This document shows positions 34,135 through 41,308 of a DNA stretch of 64,000 bases, one piece after another. The DNA is from Clostridium omnivorum. Lineage in GTDB: Bacteria > Bacillota > Clostridia > Clostridiales > Clostridiaceae. Position 1 is the stretch's first letter. Each line of letters starts with the position of its first letter. A program made the translations under genes and the position numbers. The stretch lies in contig NZ_BRXR01000001.1 of assembly GCF_026012015.1 (NCBI RefSeq), forward strand, positions 1,848,001 through 1,912,000, written 5' to 3'. The notes below the pieces were generated by a model. It was not told the origin of the DNA, did not search any database, and saw only the letters and a list, made by a program, of their open reading frames with translations.

Positions 34135-35595
34135 CTACTTTTTAATTGTTTTGAGAGTAAAAAAGATACTTGTTCCTTTTCCCTCTTCACTCTCAGCCCA
34201 GACCTTGCCTTCATGCTCCTCTATTATTCGTTTTACAATTGCAAGTCCCAGTCCACTTCCTCCTGTCAAACTGCTTCTAGATTTATCTGTTCTATAAAAT
34301 CTATCAAATATACACGGAATATCTTCCTTTGGAATTCCCTGGCCATTATCCTTGATTTCAATAATTACTTTATCATCATTCTCTTCAAGCCTTATATCAA
34401 TTTTTCCTTCTTCTTTATCCATGTACTTTGAGGCGTTTTCAACAATATTGATGATTACTCTCTTTAACTTTTCATTATCAACTAGAACAAAAGGATTAGT
34501 AATCTTTTCAGTATTCAAATTCAAGGATATATTGTCTTTTTCTAAGCCTAAACTCAATTCCTGTACACAATCCTCTAAGTATTCTTTAATATCCACCTGT
34601 TCAAAATTAAAGGTTAGATTATTTAAGTCCAGCTTGGAGAATAAAAATAATTCATCTATGAGTTTATCTAAATCAGACGCTTTAGCATAAATTGTTCTGA
34701 TATACCTTTCTGTTTTTTCAGGAGTATCAGCTACACCATCTAAAATCCCCTCTACATAACCCTTAATAGCCGTTACAGGGGTTTTTAAATCATGAGAAAT
34801 ATTGCTTATGAGTTCTTTTCTATTATTCTCATATTGCATCTGTAGATTAATAGATTCCTTTAGTTTCACCCTCATTTTTTCAAAAGCAGTACATAATTCT
34901 CCTATCTCGTCCTCTGAAGCTGGTTTAACCTCAAATTCTAAATTTCCTTCCTCTATCTGATTTGCAGCATTCTTTAATGTTTCTATTGGTCTTAGTACTC
35001 CTTTAGACACATAATAGGTAAGTATTCCATCTGTAGCTATTAAAATTAGCAAAATTACTACGCACATGTATAAAACAACTCTTCCTACTCTCTTCAAAAT
35101 TGGAGTCATATCTGTTATAAAAAATACAGTGCCTTGACTTTTATCAGTAAAATAAAAGTCCTGGTGCCTCATAAAAGTGACTTCATTTCCTAAAAGAGCG
35201 CGTTCATAGCTTCCACTAGTTGCTGAGCCAAACTCAGGTAAGACTTCATTCAAGTCAAGCCGCTTTAAGTTATTAGACGAATATATAATATTGTTATTTA
35301 TTCTTACTACTGCGCTGGTATTAAGCTTATTTAACTCTTTTTCCAAATTTTCAAGATACATTTTATCTCGTAGCACATCTGGATTTTCAGATGCTACTAC
35401 TTTGATATTATCAAAGGCCTCCTGATTTTTCTCCATAACCTGTTTTACTGGATTACCTTTAAATTCGAAGCCATAGGAACCAGCTACAGCTCTTACATTA
35501 ATTACTACCATTACAGCCGCTGCTATAATGGTAAGTATTATAGGCGCAACAAACATCACCACATAGGACAATATCAATCTTGTTTTAAAGGACAT
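34135..35595 (-). CDS. Sensor histidine kinase
   Basis: Membrane sensor kinase of 486 residues. Two transmembrane helices (about 8-32 and 168-190) flank an extracytoplasmic sensor domain. A HAMP domain follows (GVLRPIETLKNAANQIEEGN), then the phospho-acceptor ISHDLKTPVTAIKGYVEG. The ATP domain has the N-box NIVENASKY, G1 DNGQGIP and G2 GGSGLGLAI. AAGGAG precedes the ATG. It partners the response regulator directly downstream. The sensor domain has no recognised ligand signature. Confidence 0.93.
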   Translation of the reverse strand: MSFKTRLILSYVVMFVAPIILTIIAAAVMVVINVRAVAGSYGFEFKGNPVKQVMEKNQEAFDNIKVVASENPDVLRDKMYLENLEKELNKLNTSAVVRINNNIIYSSNNLKRLDLNEVLPEFGSATSGSYERALLGNEVTFMRHQDFYFTDKSQGTVFFITDMTPILKRVGRVVLYMCVVILLILIATDGILTYYVSKGVLRPIETLKNAANQIEEGNLEFEVKPASEDEIGELCTAFEKMRVKLKESINLQMQYENNRKELISNISHDLKTPVTAIKGYVEGILDGVADTPEKTERYIRTIYAKASDLDKLIDELFLFSKLDLNNLTFNFEQVDIKEYLEDCVQELSLGLEKDNISLNLNTEKITNPFVLVDNEKLKRVIINIVENASKYMDKEEGKIDIRLEENDDKVIIEIKDNGQGIPKEDIPCIFDRFYRTDKSRSSLTGGSGLGLAIVKRIIEEHEGKVWAESEEGKGTSIFFTLKTIKK

Positions 35596-35796
35596 GACTT
35601 CAACTCCTTATATCCCTACTAAGCATGTATAATTAAATAAATATCTTTTCAATTCCATTCAATCCATTTGCATATAGTATATACATATTTTGCTTACATC
35701 TATTCCCTTTTATCTGCTCCTTCTTCCGTTGTTATTTTCATTAGTTTCCACCATTACTCTTAGATGCCCATGGCCCCTACTACCCAACTATTACTA

Positions 35797-36180
35797 TTAA
35801 AATCTCTTACTTTCCTTAATAGCAATACCACATGCAACAAGGGCAATAACAAGTCCAATTTCTTGTATCCAGGTTCCCGAAAAAGCACTTATTACTGCTG
35901 GATGGCTCAGGCGGTCATATAATCCTGGTGCTATGAAGCCCATGATAAAAATAAAAAGTGTCATAATTTCGGTAACAATCAGTGTCCATCTCCATCTTCC
36001 AAATCCAATAAGTACTGCCTCTGCTAGTAAAATTATAGTTCCAATAGGAACTGATTGATTAATCCATCCCGTCAGAAATAAGGTTAAAATTCCTGCTCCT
36101 CCGAGAACTAGACCAACTACTGCCAGTTTAACTGATGAAGTTAATTGTAATCTTTTATTAATATTTTCTTTATTGTTCAT
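35797..36180 (-). CDS. Small four-helix membrane protein
   Basis: A 127-residue protein with four predicted membrane helices (about 18-36, 44-60, 66-86 and 103-122) and short charged tails. I do not recognise the family with certainty. AAGGAG precedes the ATG. It lies 200 bp upstream of the two-component genes on the same strand within one repeat-bounded block, so it could be part of the same response. No catalytic motif is visible. Confidence 0.65.
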   Translation of the reverse strand: MNNKENINKRLQLTSSVKLAVVGLVLGGAGILTLFLTGWINQSVPIGTIILLAEAVLIGFGRWRWTLIVTEIMTLFIFIMGFIAPGLYDRLSHPAVISAFSGTWIQEIGLVIALVACGIAIKESKRF

Positions 36181-36481
36181 GCTTTCTCTCCTTATAATTT
36201 GCCTGTTCCTTAGACTTTATTTTTACTACGACTTCATTATACGAGACAGGTATAAAACTGATATAAAGCAAATATAAAAAAAATCTAAAAAAAGCTTACC
36301 ATTTCATAAATATCTTCAACTATCATTAGGACAATTTCTTTCTAAAGTTTTTATATATTTTTATTTTAGTTTAATAAATGTTTTATATGGATTTTATTAT
36401 CTTTCTATATAATAAAATTCATGGAACACAAAATAGATTGTTCCTTATTAAACTATTACAAATATGAAGGAGGTAATTTCT
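36181..36481. other. Divergent intergenic region
   Basis: AT-rich spacer between the small membrane protein (minus) and the SHOCT protein (plus). No clear operator seen. Confidence 0.4.
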
Positions 36482-36697
36482 ATGTTTAGAGCAGGCTTTG
36501 GCTTCCCAGCTTTTATGCTTTTAGCAATGTTTTTAAGACTCATATTCATTACATTATTGATTGTATTTATGGGGAGACGTTTTAGAAAGTTTGGCAGATG
36601 TAAAAATAGCGCTCTAGTTATGCTAGATAATAAATTTGCCAGTGGTGAGATTACAGAAGATGAATATCTCAAGAGAAGAAGTATACTAACTCAATAG
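36482..36697 (+). CDS. Small membrane protein with SHOCT domain
   Basis: A 71-residue protein. One or two hydrophobic segments span residues about 5-30 (GFPAFMLLAMFLRLIFITLL), followed by a basic stretch and a C-terminal SHOCT motif (MLDNKFASGEITEDEYLKRR). SHOCT domains are short C-terminal interaction modules of bacterial membrane proteins. ATG 36482 is chosen because AAGGAGG lies 8 nt upstream; the ATG at 36464 would overlap that site. It ends at a strong terminator just before repeat copy 2. Confidence 0.8.
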   Translation: MFRAGFGFPAFMLLAMFLRLIFITLLIVFMGRRFRKFGRCKNSALVMLDNKFASGEITEDEYLKRRSILTQ

Positions 36698-36724
36698 AAG
36701 TTTTCATAAAAACTACATTGAAAC

Positions 36725-36758
36725 AAAAAACTATCGAAGTTAAATTCGATAGTTTTTT
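36725..36758 (+). terminator. Terminator of the SHOCT gene
   Basis: AAAAAACTATCGAA and TTCGATAGTTTTTT form a perfect 14-bp stem with a 6-nt loop. Confidence 0.88.
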
Positions 36759-36765
36759 GTTTTAT

Positions 36766-36810
36766 CTATTTATGGTACAGTCCACCTTAACGGGGATAAC
36801 TAAGGTTTAT
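36766..36810 (-). repeat. rlmH-end-like repeat copy 2
   Basis: The plus strand reads CTATTTATGGTACAGTCCAC, then CTTAACGGGGATAACTAAGG. The right half (CGGGGATAAC, AAGGTTT) matches copy 1 at 39671; the core is degenerate (CTGTACCATAAATAG on the minus strand). Confidence 0.65.
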
Positions 36811-37017
36811 TAAAGCAGCTTCTAATAATAGTTGTAAATATACGCTTACACATATGGCCATCATATGGTATTACTTTAGTATCAACATATTCTATTACAG
36901 CTTTATATGGAATATTCTCAGATTTGCAATTATATTTGTATTAGCTGATTTGGCTTATAAACTATCATTAATTACTGCAACTTTCATTACTCTATTTCCT
37001 ATCCTTCATTTTTATAT

Positions 37018-37980
37018 TTATTTATATAACTGTAGGTTCTCTCCTTGGCTTTCAATCCATATATTTAAAAGTTCTTTTAAATCATCAACCTTTTCCTTAT
37101 CTGTAGAGCCTTCATTAGGTTTAAGTTTTTCTACAACTTTGAATTCAAAGGCATTTTCTCCATAAGCAGCCCAATCCTCTTGTAACTTTTTAATTTTAAA
37201 TCTACCCAAATTTAATTGAAATTTAATAGATTCAAAGGGCTTATATAAATTTGCACATATATCTACATAAGAATACCCATTACCCGTATTATGTATTTGA
37301 ATTATGCCCATCTCTATTTCTTGCTGCTTATAGTTTTTAATAATTTCTTTTTTATTTATATTTTTCATAAGATTTTCCTCACAATTCTTATAATATTTGC
37401 TTCCATCATTGTTTCTGCTCAAGTACCCATAGTCAACCAGGTACCGTCGTATTATTGCATCATCTTCATAAATAGTTTTAATGATTTTCTTTACTTCTGC
37501 TTCCGTATATTCTCTATCAGGCTCAAACAAATCAGCAAACCTTGGTAATAATGCTTTTCTCTTCTCTTCCTTAACAGGGAAAACACGCAGCTTGGGATTT
37601 GTTATTTGAGGCATCTTTTCCTCAGCTAATTCCATAACAGCCAAAAATGCCCGTGCTTGTCTTGCCCTTTCTCTCAATGCAAATCTCATATTTCTTACTG
37701 TAGATTCTGCACATGCAAGCTTCATCGCTATTTCTTTATCACTATGTTTATTAGATACCATATCTAAAAACTCTTTTTGAATTTCAGTCAATCCTGTGTA
37801 TTTTTTATCCAGCATCAGAAGCCTTTCAATGGCATTTCCATGGTTTGTAGTGTGAATACTAACATCATTTTCACCAATATATTCTCCACATACTAAACAA
37901 ATAAATTCTGCCTTTTTACCATCCCATACATAACCTCTTTTAAAATCTTCTATAGTTGCATTACGAATAAAGTCGTCCAT
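37018..37980 (-). CDS. DUF2087 regulator fused to a degenerate GIY-YIG-like domain
   Basis: Predicted regulator of 320 residues, paralogous to the protein at 11765. In order: a C-x2-C ... H-x4-H finger-like motif (FICLVCGEY, then IHTTNHGN), a LuxR-type HTH (LTEIQKEFLDMVSNKHSDKE, then STVRNMRFALRE) and a DUF2087 domain ending near residue 200. The extra C-terminal 105 residues (EMGIIQIHNTGNGYSYVDIC, then KIKKLQEDWAAYGENAFEF) resemble GIY-YIG-family proteins but GIY reads GII and YIG is replaced, so nuclease activity is unlikely. ATG 37980 has GGAG 6 nt upstream. The CD3324 gene lies upstream in the same direction. Confidence 0.78.
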   Translation of the reverse strand: MDDFIRNATIEDFKRGYVWDGKKAEFICLVCGEYIGENDVSIHTTNHGNAIERLLMLDKKYTGLTEIQKEFLDMVSNKHSDKEIAMKLACAESTVRNMRFALRERARQARAFLAVMELAEEKMPQITNPKLRVFPVKEEKRKALLPRFADLFEPDREYTEAEVKKIIKTIYEDDAIIRRYLVDYGYLSRNNDGSKYYKNCEENLMKNINKKEIIKNYKQQEIEMGIIQIHNTGNGYSYVDICANLYKPFESIKFQLNLGRFKIKKLQEDWAAYGENAFEFKVVEKLKPNEGSTDKEKVDDLKELLNIWIESQGENLQLYK

Positions 37981-38183
37981 ATATTTCTCCTGTCTATTAA
38001 TTTCATAGACAATATAACACTTTTTCTTTGTCTTTGTCAACTACACGTTTATATTAAATAAAAAAACTCTTACCAGTATTGCTTTGGTAAAAGTCTCTAT
38101 AAATATAATTATATCTTTTTGTTATACTATCTTGAATCCAGCTTACACTATCACCTTTTTAGCACCAACCCAAATTGTAAATA

Positions 38184-38214
38184 AAAATGAGCCACCTAAA
38201 GCAAATTAGGTAGC
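38184..38214 (-). terminator. Terminator overlapping the end of the second CD3324 gene
   Basis: On the minus strand GCTACCTAA pairs with TTTAGGTGGC, followed by TCATTTTTATTT. The stem includes the CD3324 stop codon. The T-rich tail shares AAATAAAAATGAGCCA with the repeat flanks at 33306 and 39625. Confidence 0.7.
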
Positions 38215-38499
38215 ACATTCTATGTTAATGCACTTTTTCATTTCTGAAACAATTCTTTGTATAGTCTTAGGTGACAGATAATACTTCGCTGAAAGTAATT
38301 GTGTAGACATTCCTTTTAGATAATCTTCATATATACTTGTATTCCTCTTCAAAAGTTCATTTTTACTCTCGGTTAGTTCACCCCATGCAATCTTATTTTC
38401 CTCTTTCTTCGGTATATAAATGTATTCACCGTCCACGTATTTTTGAATTATTTCTAATACCTCATTAGGGAAAATATCTCTCGCATTTGAATAGCTCAT
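38206..38499 (-). CDS. CD3324-family HTH protein, second copy
   Basis: Paralogue of the protein at 12919, 97 residues. The core is shared (FPNEVLEIIQKYVDGEYIYI, then KKEENKIAWGE) as is the C-terminal helix-turn-helix (STQLLSAKYYLSPKTIQRIV), so DNA binding is likely. AGGAGGAG precedes the ATG but lies in a short hairpin with an upstream TCCTAAA, so translation may be gated. A leader peptide and competing stems precede it, almost the same as those before the DUF1062 gene upstream. The function of the family is unknown. Confidence 0.82.
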   Translation of the reverse strand: MSYSNARDIFPNEVLEIIQKYVDGEYIYIPKKEENKIAWGELTESKNELLKRNTSIYEDYLKGMSTQLLSAKYYLSPKTIQRIVSEMKKCINIECAT

Positions 38500-38509
38500 T
38501 TTATGCTCC

Positions 38510-38598
38510 TCCTAAATATAATTTTATTTTAGGATTAGCAAAGGCTATTATATAATCTTAATCTTTAAACGTTATGCAATAGCCTCTGCTATGCATAA
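38510..38598 (-). promoter_or_regulatory. Translational attenuator-like leader of CD3324 copy 2
   Basis: On the minus strand the element has three parts. (1) ATGCATAGC pairs with GCTATTGCAT (38574-38596). (2) The same second arm lies in AGCAGAGGCTATTGCATAA, which alternatively pairs with TTATATAATAGCCTTTGCT (38537-38590, 19 bp with G-U pairs). (3) TCCTAAA pairs with TTTAGGA (38510-38534), covering the Shine-Dalgarno. The stop of an 8-codon ORF lies in part 1. Confidence 0.65.
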
Positions 38599-38615
38599 AT
38601 AACATATCTTCTCAT
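38589..38615 (-). CDS. 8-residue leader peptide MRRYVIYA upstream of CD3324
   Basis: ATG 38615 is preceded by AAAGGGG at about 11 nt. The peptide MRRYVIYA ends with GCA TAG at the first hairpin arm. The same layout and ending occur at 39517-39543. Arg- and Tyr-bearing short peptides are typical of drug-dependent ribosome-stalling leaders, but stalling here is inference. Confidence 0.55.
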   Translation of the reverse strand: MRRYVIYA

Positions 38616-38818
38616 AAAAAATAATACCCCTTTCCTAACTGCAACTGTATAATTTCACTAAAGCACACAAAATAATAGCAATAGCTACTATAACTTGTTC
38701 TTCACATATATAATTGTATCATATATATCCAATATATGTCTAAAGATTACAAGTGATTTTTTATTCTACACTAAACCTTCTATATCTTAATTGAAGTCAT
38801 ACATTTTAATAAAGCAGC
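38616..38818. other. Spacer between the DUF1062 gene and the CD3324 leader
   Basis: AT-rich; probably holds the promoter for the CD3324 leader transcript. No clear consensus pair was found. Confidence 0.35.
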
Positions 38819-39436
38819 TTATATTATAGCTTGTAAAACTTCTATATTCTCTACTTCCTTCAAAACATGTATCTCCATCCCATCTCTTACTTTTATATCT
38901 AATGAATTTTTATCATCATTGATGAAGAAGACTCCTTTTCTATGCTTCTCTTTTATTTTGCTTCTTGAAAGTCCAAGTTTATCACTTATGAGCTTATCCA
39001 CTCTCATTTCTATTGGATACTTACAAATTATTTCAATAACTAGTTCATTTTCATTTATATAGTATGCCTCTAATTTTCTTTGGATTAACTTGTAATTTAC
39101 ATCTTCTAAAATAACTTCAGCTTTGTTTTTATTATATACACTCAAATTAAAGGCATATTCTCTAGCCAATTCTTTGTCATTAGAAAGAAATTTTTCATAT
39201 TCATATTTATTAATATCATTAGGCTTTATTCTTTCATATATTGTCATATTCCAAGTAGATTTACATTTTTCACATTCATAAATTAGCCAGATATCAATGT
39301 TATTTTTATTTGCGTTAACTCTAAATTTTTCTTTGCTTATATAATGTGATTTTTGATTACATTTAGGACAATTTCTTTTTACTATTGGTAAATTCTCGGG
39401 AACTAGTTCCCATTGATATTTATTTAAATAGCTCAT
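38819..39436 (-). CDS. DUF1062 protein with zinc ribbon and S4-like C-terminus
   Basis: A 205-residue DUF1062 protein. The N-terminus YQWELVPENLPIVKRNCPKC is followed by a zinc ribbon (CPKC and CEKC around residues 23-56). The C-terminal region, RVDKLISDKLGLSRSKIKEK then HRKGVFF and KVRDGMEIHVL, reads like an S4 RNA-binding domain, a resemblance I note from pattern and have not tested. ATG 39436 has AGGAGG 7 nt upstream, inside a short hairpin. An attenuator-like leader with an 8-residue peptide precedes it. The context and domains suggest a ribosome- or RNA-associated role. Confidence 0.78.
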   Translation of the reverse strand: MSYLNKYQWELVPENLPIVKRNCPKCNQKSHYISKEKFRVNANKNNIDIWLIYECEKCKSTWNMTIYERIKPNDINKYEYEKFLSNDKELAREYAFNLSVYNKNKAEVILEDVNYKLIQRKLEAYYINENELVIEIICKYPIEMRVDKLISDKLGLSRSKIKEKHRKGVFFINDDKNSLDIKVRDGMEIHVLKEVENIEVLQAII

Positions 39437-39444
39437 TTTGCTCC

Positions 39445-39525
39445 TCCTAGTCATTCAATTTTTAGGATTTGCAAAGGCTACTTCATCATATTTTTAAAAT
39501 AATGCAATAGCCTCTGCTATGCATT
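39445..39525 (-). promoter_or_regulatory. Translational attenuator-like leader of the DUF1062 gene
   Basis: Same plan as the leader at 38510. ATGCATAGC can pair with GCTATTGCAT (39502-39525). GCAGAGGCTATTGCAT alternatively pairs with ATGAAGTAGCCTTTGC (39471-39517). TCCTA pairs with TAGGA (39445-39467) over the Shine-Dalgarno. The two leaders share AGCAGAGGCTATTGCAT exactly although their genes are unrelated. Confidence 0.65.
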
Positions 39526-39543
39526 AAAAATATCTCTTGTCAT
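39517..39543 (-). CDS. 8-residue leader peptide MTRDIFNA upstream of DUF1062
   Basis: ATG 39543 has GGAGGA at 7 nt spacing, the best-placed ribosome site of the two leader peptides. MTRDIFNA ends GCA TAG inside the first hairpin arm, as at 38589. Length, Ala-stop ending and position relative to the stems are conserved, while the first residues differ, arguing for selection on the mechanism. Confidence 0.6.
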   Translation of the reverse strand: MTRDIFNA

Positions 39544-39614
39544 AAACAATTCCTCCAATCTTTTTTCTACATATATTTTATCAGCTCTACATAGTACATA
39601 AAACCTCATTCTTA

Positions 39615-39728
39615 TTTCATAAATAAAAATGAGCCAATATGATAAGATCATAATGACTCATTATTTTACAATAAAACCTCATTTACTTATGATACGGTTC
39701 ACCGTAACGGGTATAACGAAGGTTTTTT
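39615..39728 (-). repeat. rlmH-end-like repeat copy 1 with conserved hairpin flank
   Basis: Core 39671-39728: AAAACCTCATTTACTTATG, A, TACGGTTC, A, CC is the same as the rlmH end at 42332-42362 apart from two bases (29 of 31), including 12 bases beyond the rlmH stop. It continues with GTAACGGGTATAACGAAGG, shared with copies at 17638 and 18889. The flank 39625-39670 has a hairpin (AATGAGCCAATATGA / TCATAATGACTCATT) shared with copy 3. Confidence 0.88.
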
Positions 39729-39821
39729 AGAGGCTGTATTTTAAAATAGTATTGATAATGTGACAAATTTTTAATGCAAGCCTAAAATATTTTCTATCCA
39801 TAATTAAAAACTACTGTATAC

Positions 39822-40265
39822 CTAATGGCTATTAGCATTTTTTTCAACTGTTTCTTTCAATCCTTTGAGAATGATCTCCCAATTTTGATAAACTCGATTA
39901 AACATTTCATCTGTTATAATGTTGTCTTGATTGATTGTAAGTAAAGTATCTTCACCTTTCTTAATTAGTTCATAAGTTATATTTGCATAGTTTTCTGATT
40001 TATCTTCCAAGCCAGAAAGTGGAGACCAAAAAGCATATTGGAAAATCTTATTTGTTATTAATTTCAAAATTAGACCCTTGTCCTCATAAGTCTTCCCTTC
40101 CCACTTTCCTCTAAAAATTATAGGACTTCCAATGTTCCATTCAGAAATTGCTTCAGTACCAAATAAATACTGTTTTATCAATTTAGGATTTATCAACGCA
40201 TTCCAAACTTTAGATATATCAGCATTAATTTCAATTTCTTTCTTTACAACTAATTGTTTAGGCAT
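39822..40265 (-). CDS. SRPBCC/AHSA1-family protein
   Basis: START-fold (SRPBCC, activator of Hsp90 ATPase-like) protein of 147 residues. Typical features are the opening strand VVKKEIEINADISKVWNALI (residues 5-24), KQYLFGTEAISEWNIGSPII and the C-terminal helix QNWEIILKGLKETVEKN. Such proteins bind small hydrophobic ligands in a central cavity. AAAGGAGCG precedes the ATG. It is the last gene of a three-gene unit with an alpha/beta hydrolase and a WYL regulator. Ligand unknown. Confidence 0.85.
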   Translation of the reverse strand: MPKQLVVKKEIEINADISKVWNALINPKLIKQYLFGTEAISEWNIGSPIIFRGKWEGKTYEDKGLILKLITNKIFQYAFWSPLSGLEDKSENYANITYELIKKGEDTLLTINQDNIITDEMFNRVYQNWEIILKGLKETVEKNANSH

Positions 40266-40336
40266 AAATATTCGCTCCTTTTAATATTTTATTTAACTCT
40301 GGCGATATAGCCTTTTCAAAGGACTAAAACAGTTAC

Positions 40337-41230
40337 CTAAATGTCATTACTTATATTCCTTATAAATTCACTAATGGCTTCTGTAACTTTTTCAGGCTGC
40401 TCCTCTGCCGAAAAGTGTCCACAGCTTTCAATTACTTTTGATTCTATATTTTGTAGTCCGTTGTCTCTAAATCCTTTCATGTAGGTTTCAATGTTAGTGT
40501 GTTCATCTTGCCCACGCAAATATAGAATCGGCACCGATACAATATCATCTTTTGCTTGAATATTATCTTTTTCATCCAAGGTAAAACATCTGTAAAAATC
40601 AAATCCTGCTTTTAAGGCACTTGGACGGCTATATGCTTCAGCATATAATTTTCTTTGAGCCTCACTCATTTTTTTACTCTTTCCTGCAAGAGCATCATAG
40701 AAATAAGAAAAGTATTTCTGTTCATTGCCTGTAACAAGTAATTCAGGTAACTCGGGTACAGAATGAAAAGCAAAATGCCAAATATATGGATTGCTTTTTA
40801 CCGTATCCCACGGCTCAACTCCAGGAATGGCAACATTCATAATTACCGCGCGTGAAACTATGCTGGGATAGTTCTTCAAAAAGGCATAAGTTACCTGTCC
40901 CCCGACATCACATCCGACTAACGTAACATCGGATAAATTCAAGGTGTCCATAACATCGTGTACATACTCTGCTATATTTCGCTTTCTGTATGACTGTAGT
41001 GGGATTTCTGAGTCACCTACACCAGGTATGTCAATGGCAACTACATGATAATTATTAGAAAGAAGCGTCATCACAGTTTTGAATTCCAACCAACATGTAG
41101 GCCACCCATGAATAAAAAATACTACTGGCTTCAATGTTGAGCCAGCTTCAACTACATGAACAGGTATCCCTTTTACAACAATTTTCCTATGTGTAAAGGC
41201 TCGCTTTGTATTATTTTCTTTATCTATCAT
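40337..41230 (-). CDS. Alpha/beta hydrolase, epoxide hydrolase/dehalogenase type
   Basis: Hydrolase of 297 residues. FFIHGWPTCWLEF (residues about 38-50) carries the HGxP oxyanion motif. The nucleophile elbow VGCDVGGQVTYAF has Asp as nucleophile, which points to epoxide hydrolase or haloalkane dehalogenase chemistry rather than an ester hydrolase. The C-terminal catalytic His is in CGHFSAEEQPE. AGGAGTG precedes the ATG. A 10-bp-arm inverted repeat sits just upstream, overlapping the end of the WYL regulator gene. Substrate unknown. Confidence 0.87.
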   Translation of the reverse strand: MIDKENNTKRAFTHRKIVVKGIPVHVVEAGSTLKPVVFFIHGWPTCWLEFKTVMTLLSNNYHVVAIDIPGVGDSEIPLQSYRKRNIAEYVHDVMDTLNLSDVTLVGCDVGGQVTYAFLKNYPSIVSRAVIMNVAIPGVEPWDTVKSNPYIWHFAFHSVPELPELLVTGNEQKYFSYFYDALAGKSKKMSEAQRKLYAEAYSRPSALKAGFDFYRCFTLDEKDNIQAKDDIVSVPILYLRGQDEHTNIETYMKGFRDNGLQNIESKVIESCGHFSAEEQPEKVTEAISEFIRNISNDI

Positions 41231-41280
41231 TCTAGCTCACTCCTAAAAAGTTTCTTAATCACTTAATTATTATAATACCC

Positions 41281-41308
41281 ATAACATGACAACAGCTCGT
41301 CATGTTAT
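41281..41308. promoter_or_regulatory. Inverted repeat upstream of the alpha/beta hydrolase
   Basis: ATAACATGAC and GTCATGTTAT are perfect 10-bp arms with 8 bp between. No T-run follows on the minus strand, so it is more likely an operator (for the adjacent WYL regulator) than a terminator. It overlaps the 3' end of the regulator gene. Confidence 0.55.

Noticed and set aside
36854-37165. 103-codon plus-strand frame
   Set aside because: Overlaps the 3' end of the DUF2087/GIY-YIG-like gene in antisense; composition typical of a shadow frame. The non-overlapping part may hold remnants of a minus-strand gene (a stretch reading KAVIEYVDTKVIPYDGH), too weak to call.
17638-39728. Repeats as ordinary transcription terminators
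   Set aside because: They lack U-runs in most copies, sit beyond separate strong terminators, and match coding sequence of rlmH.
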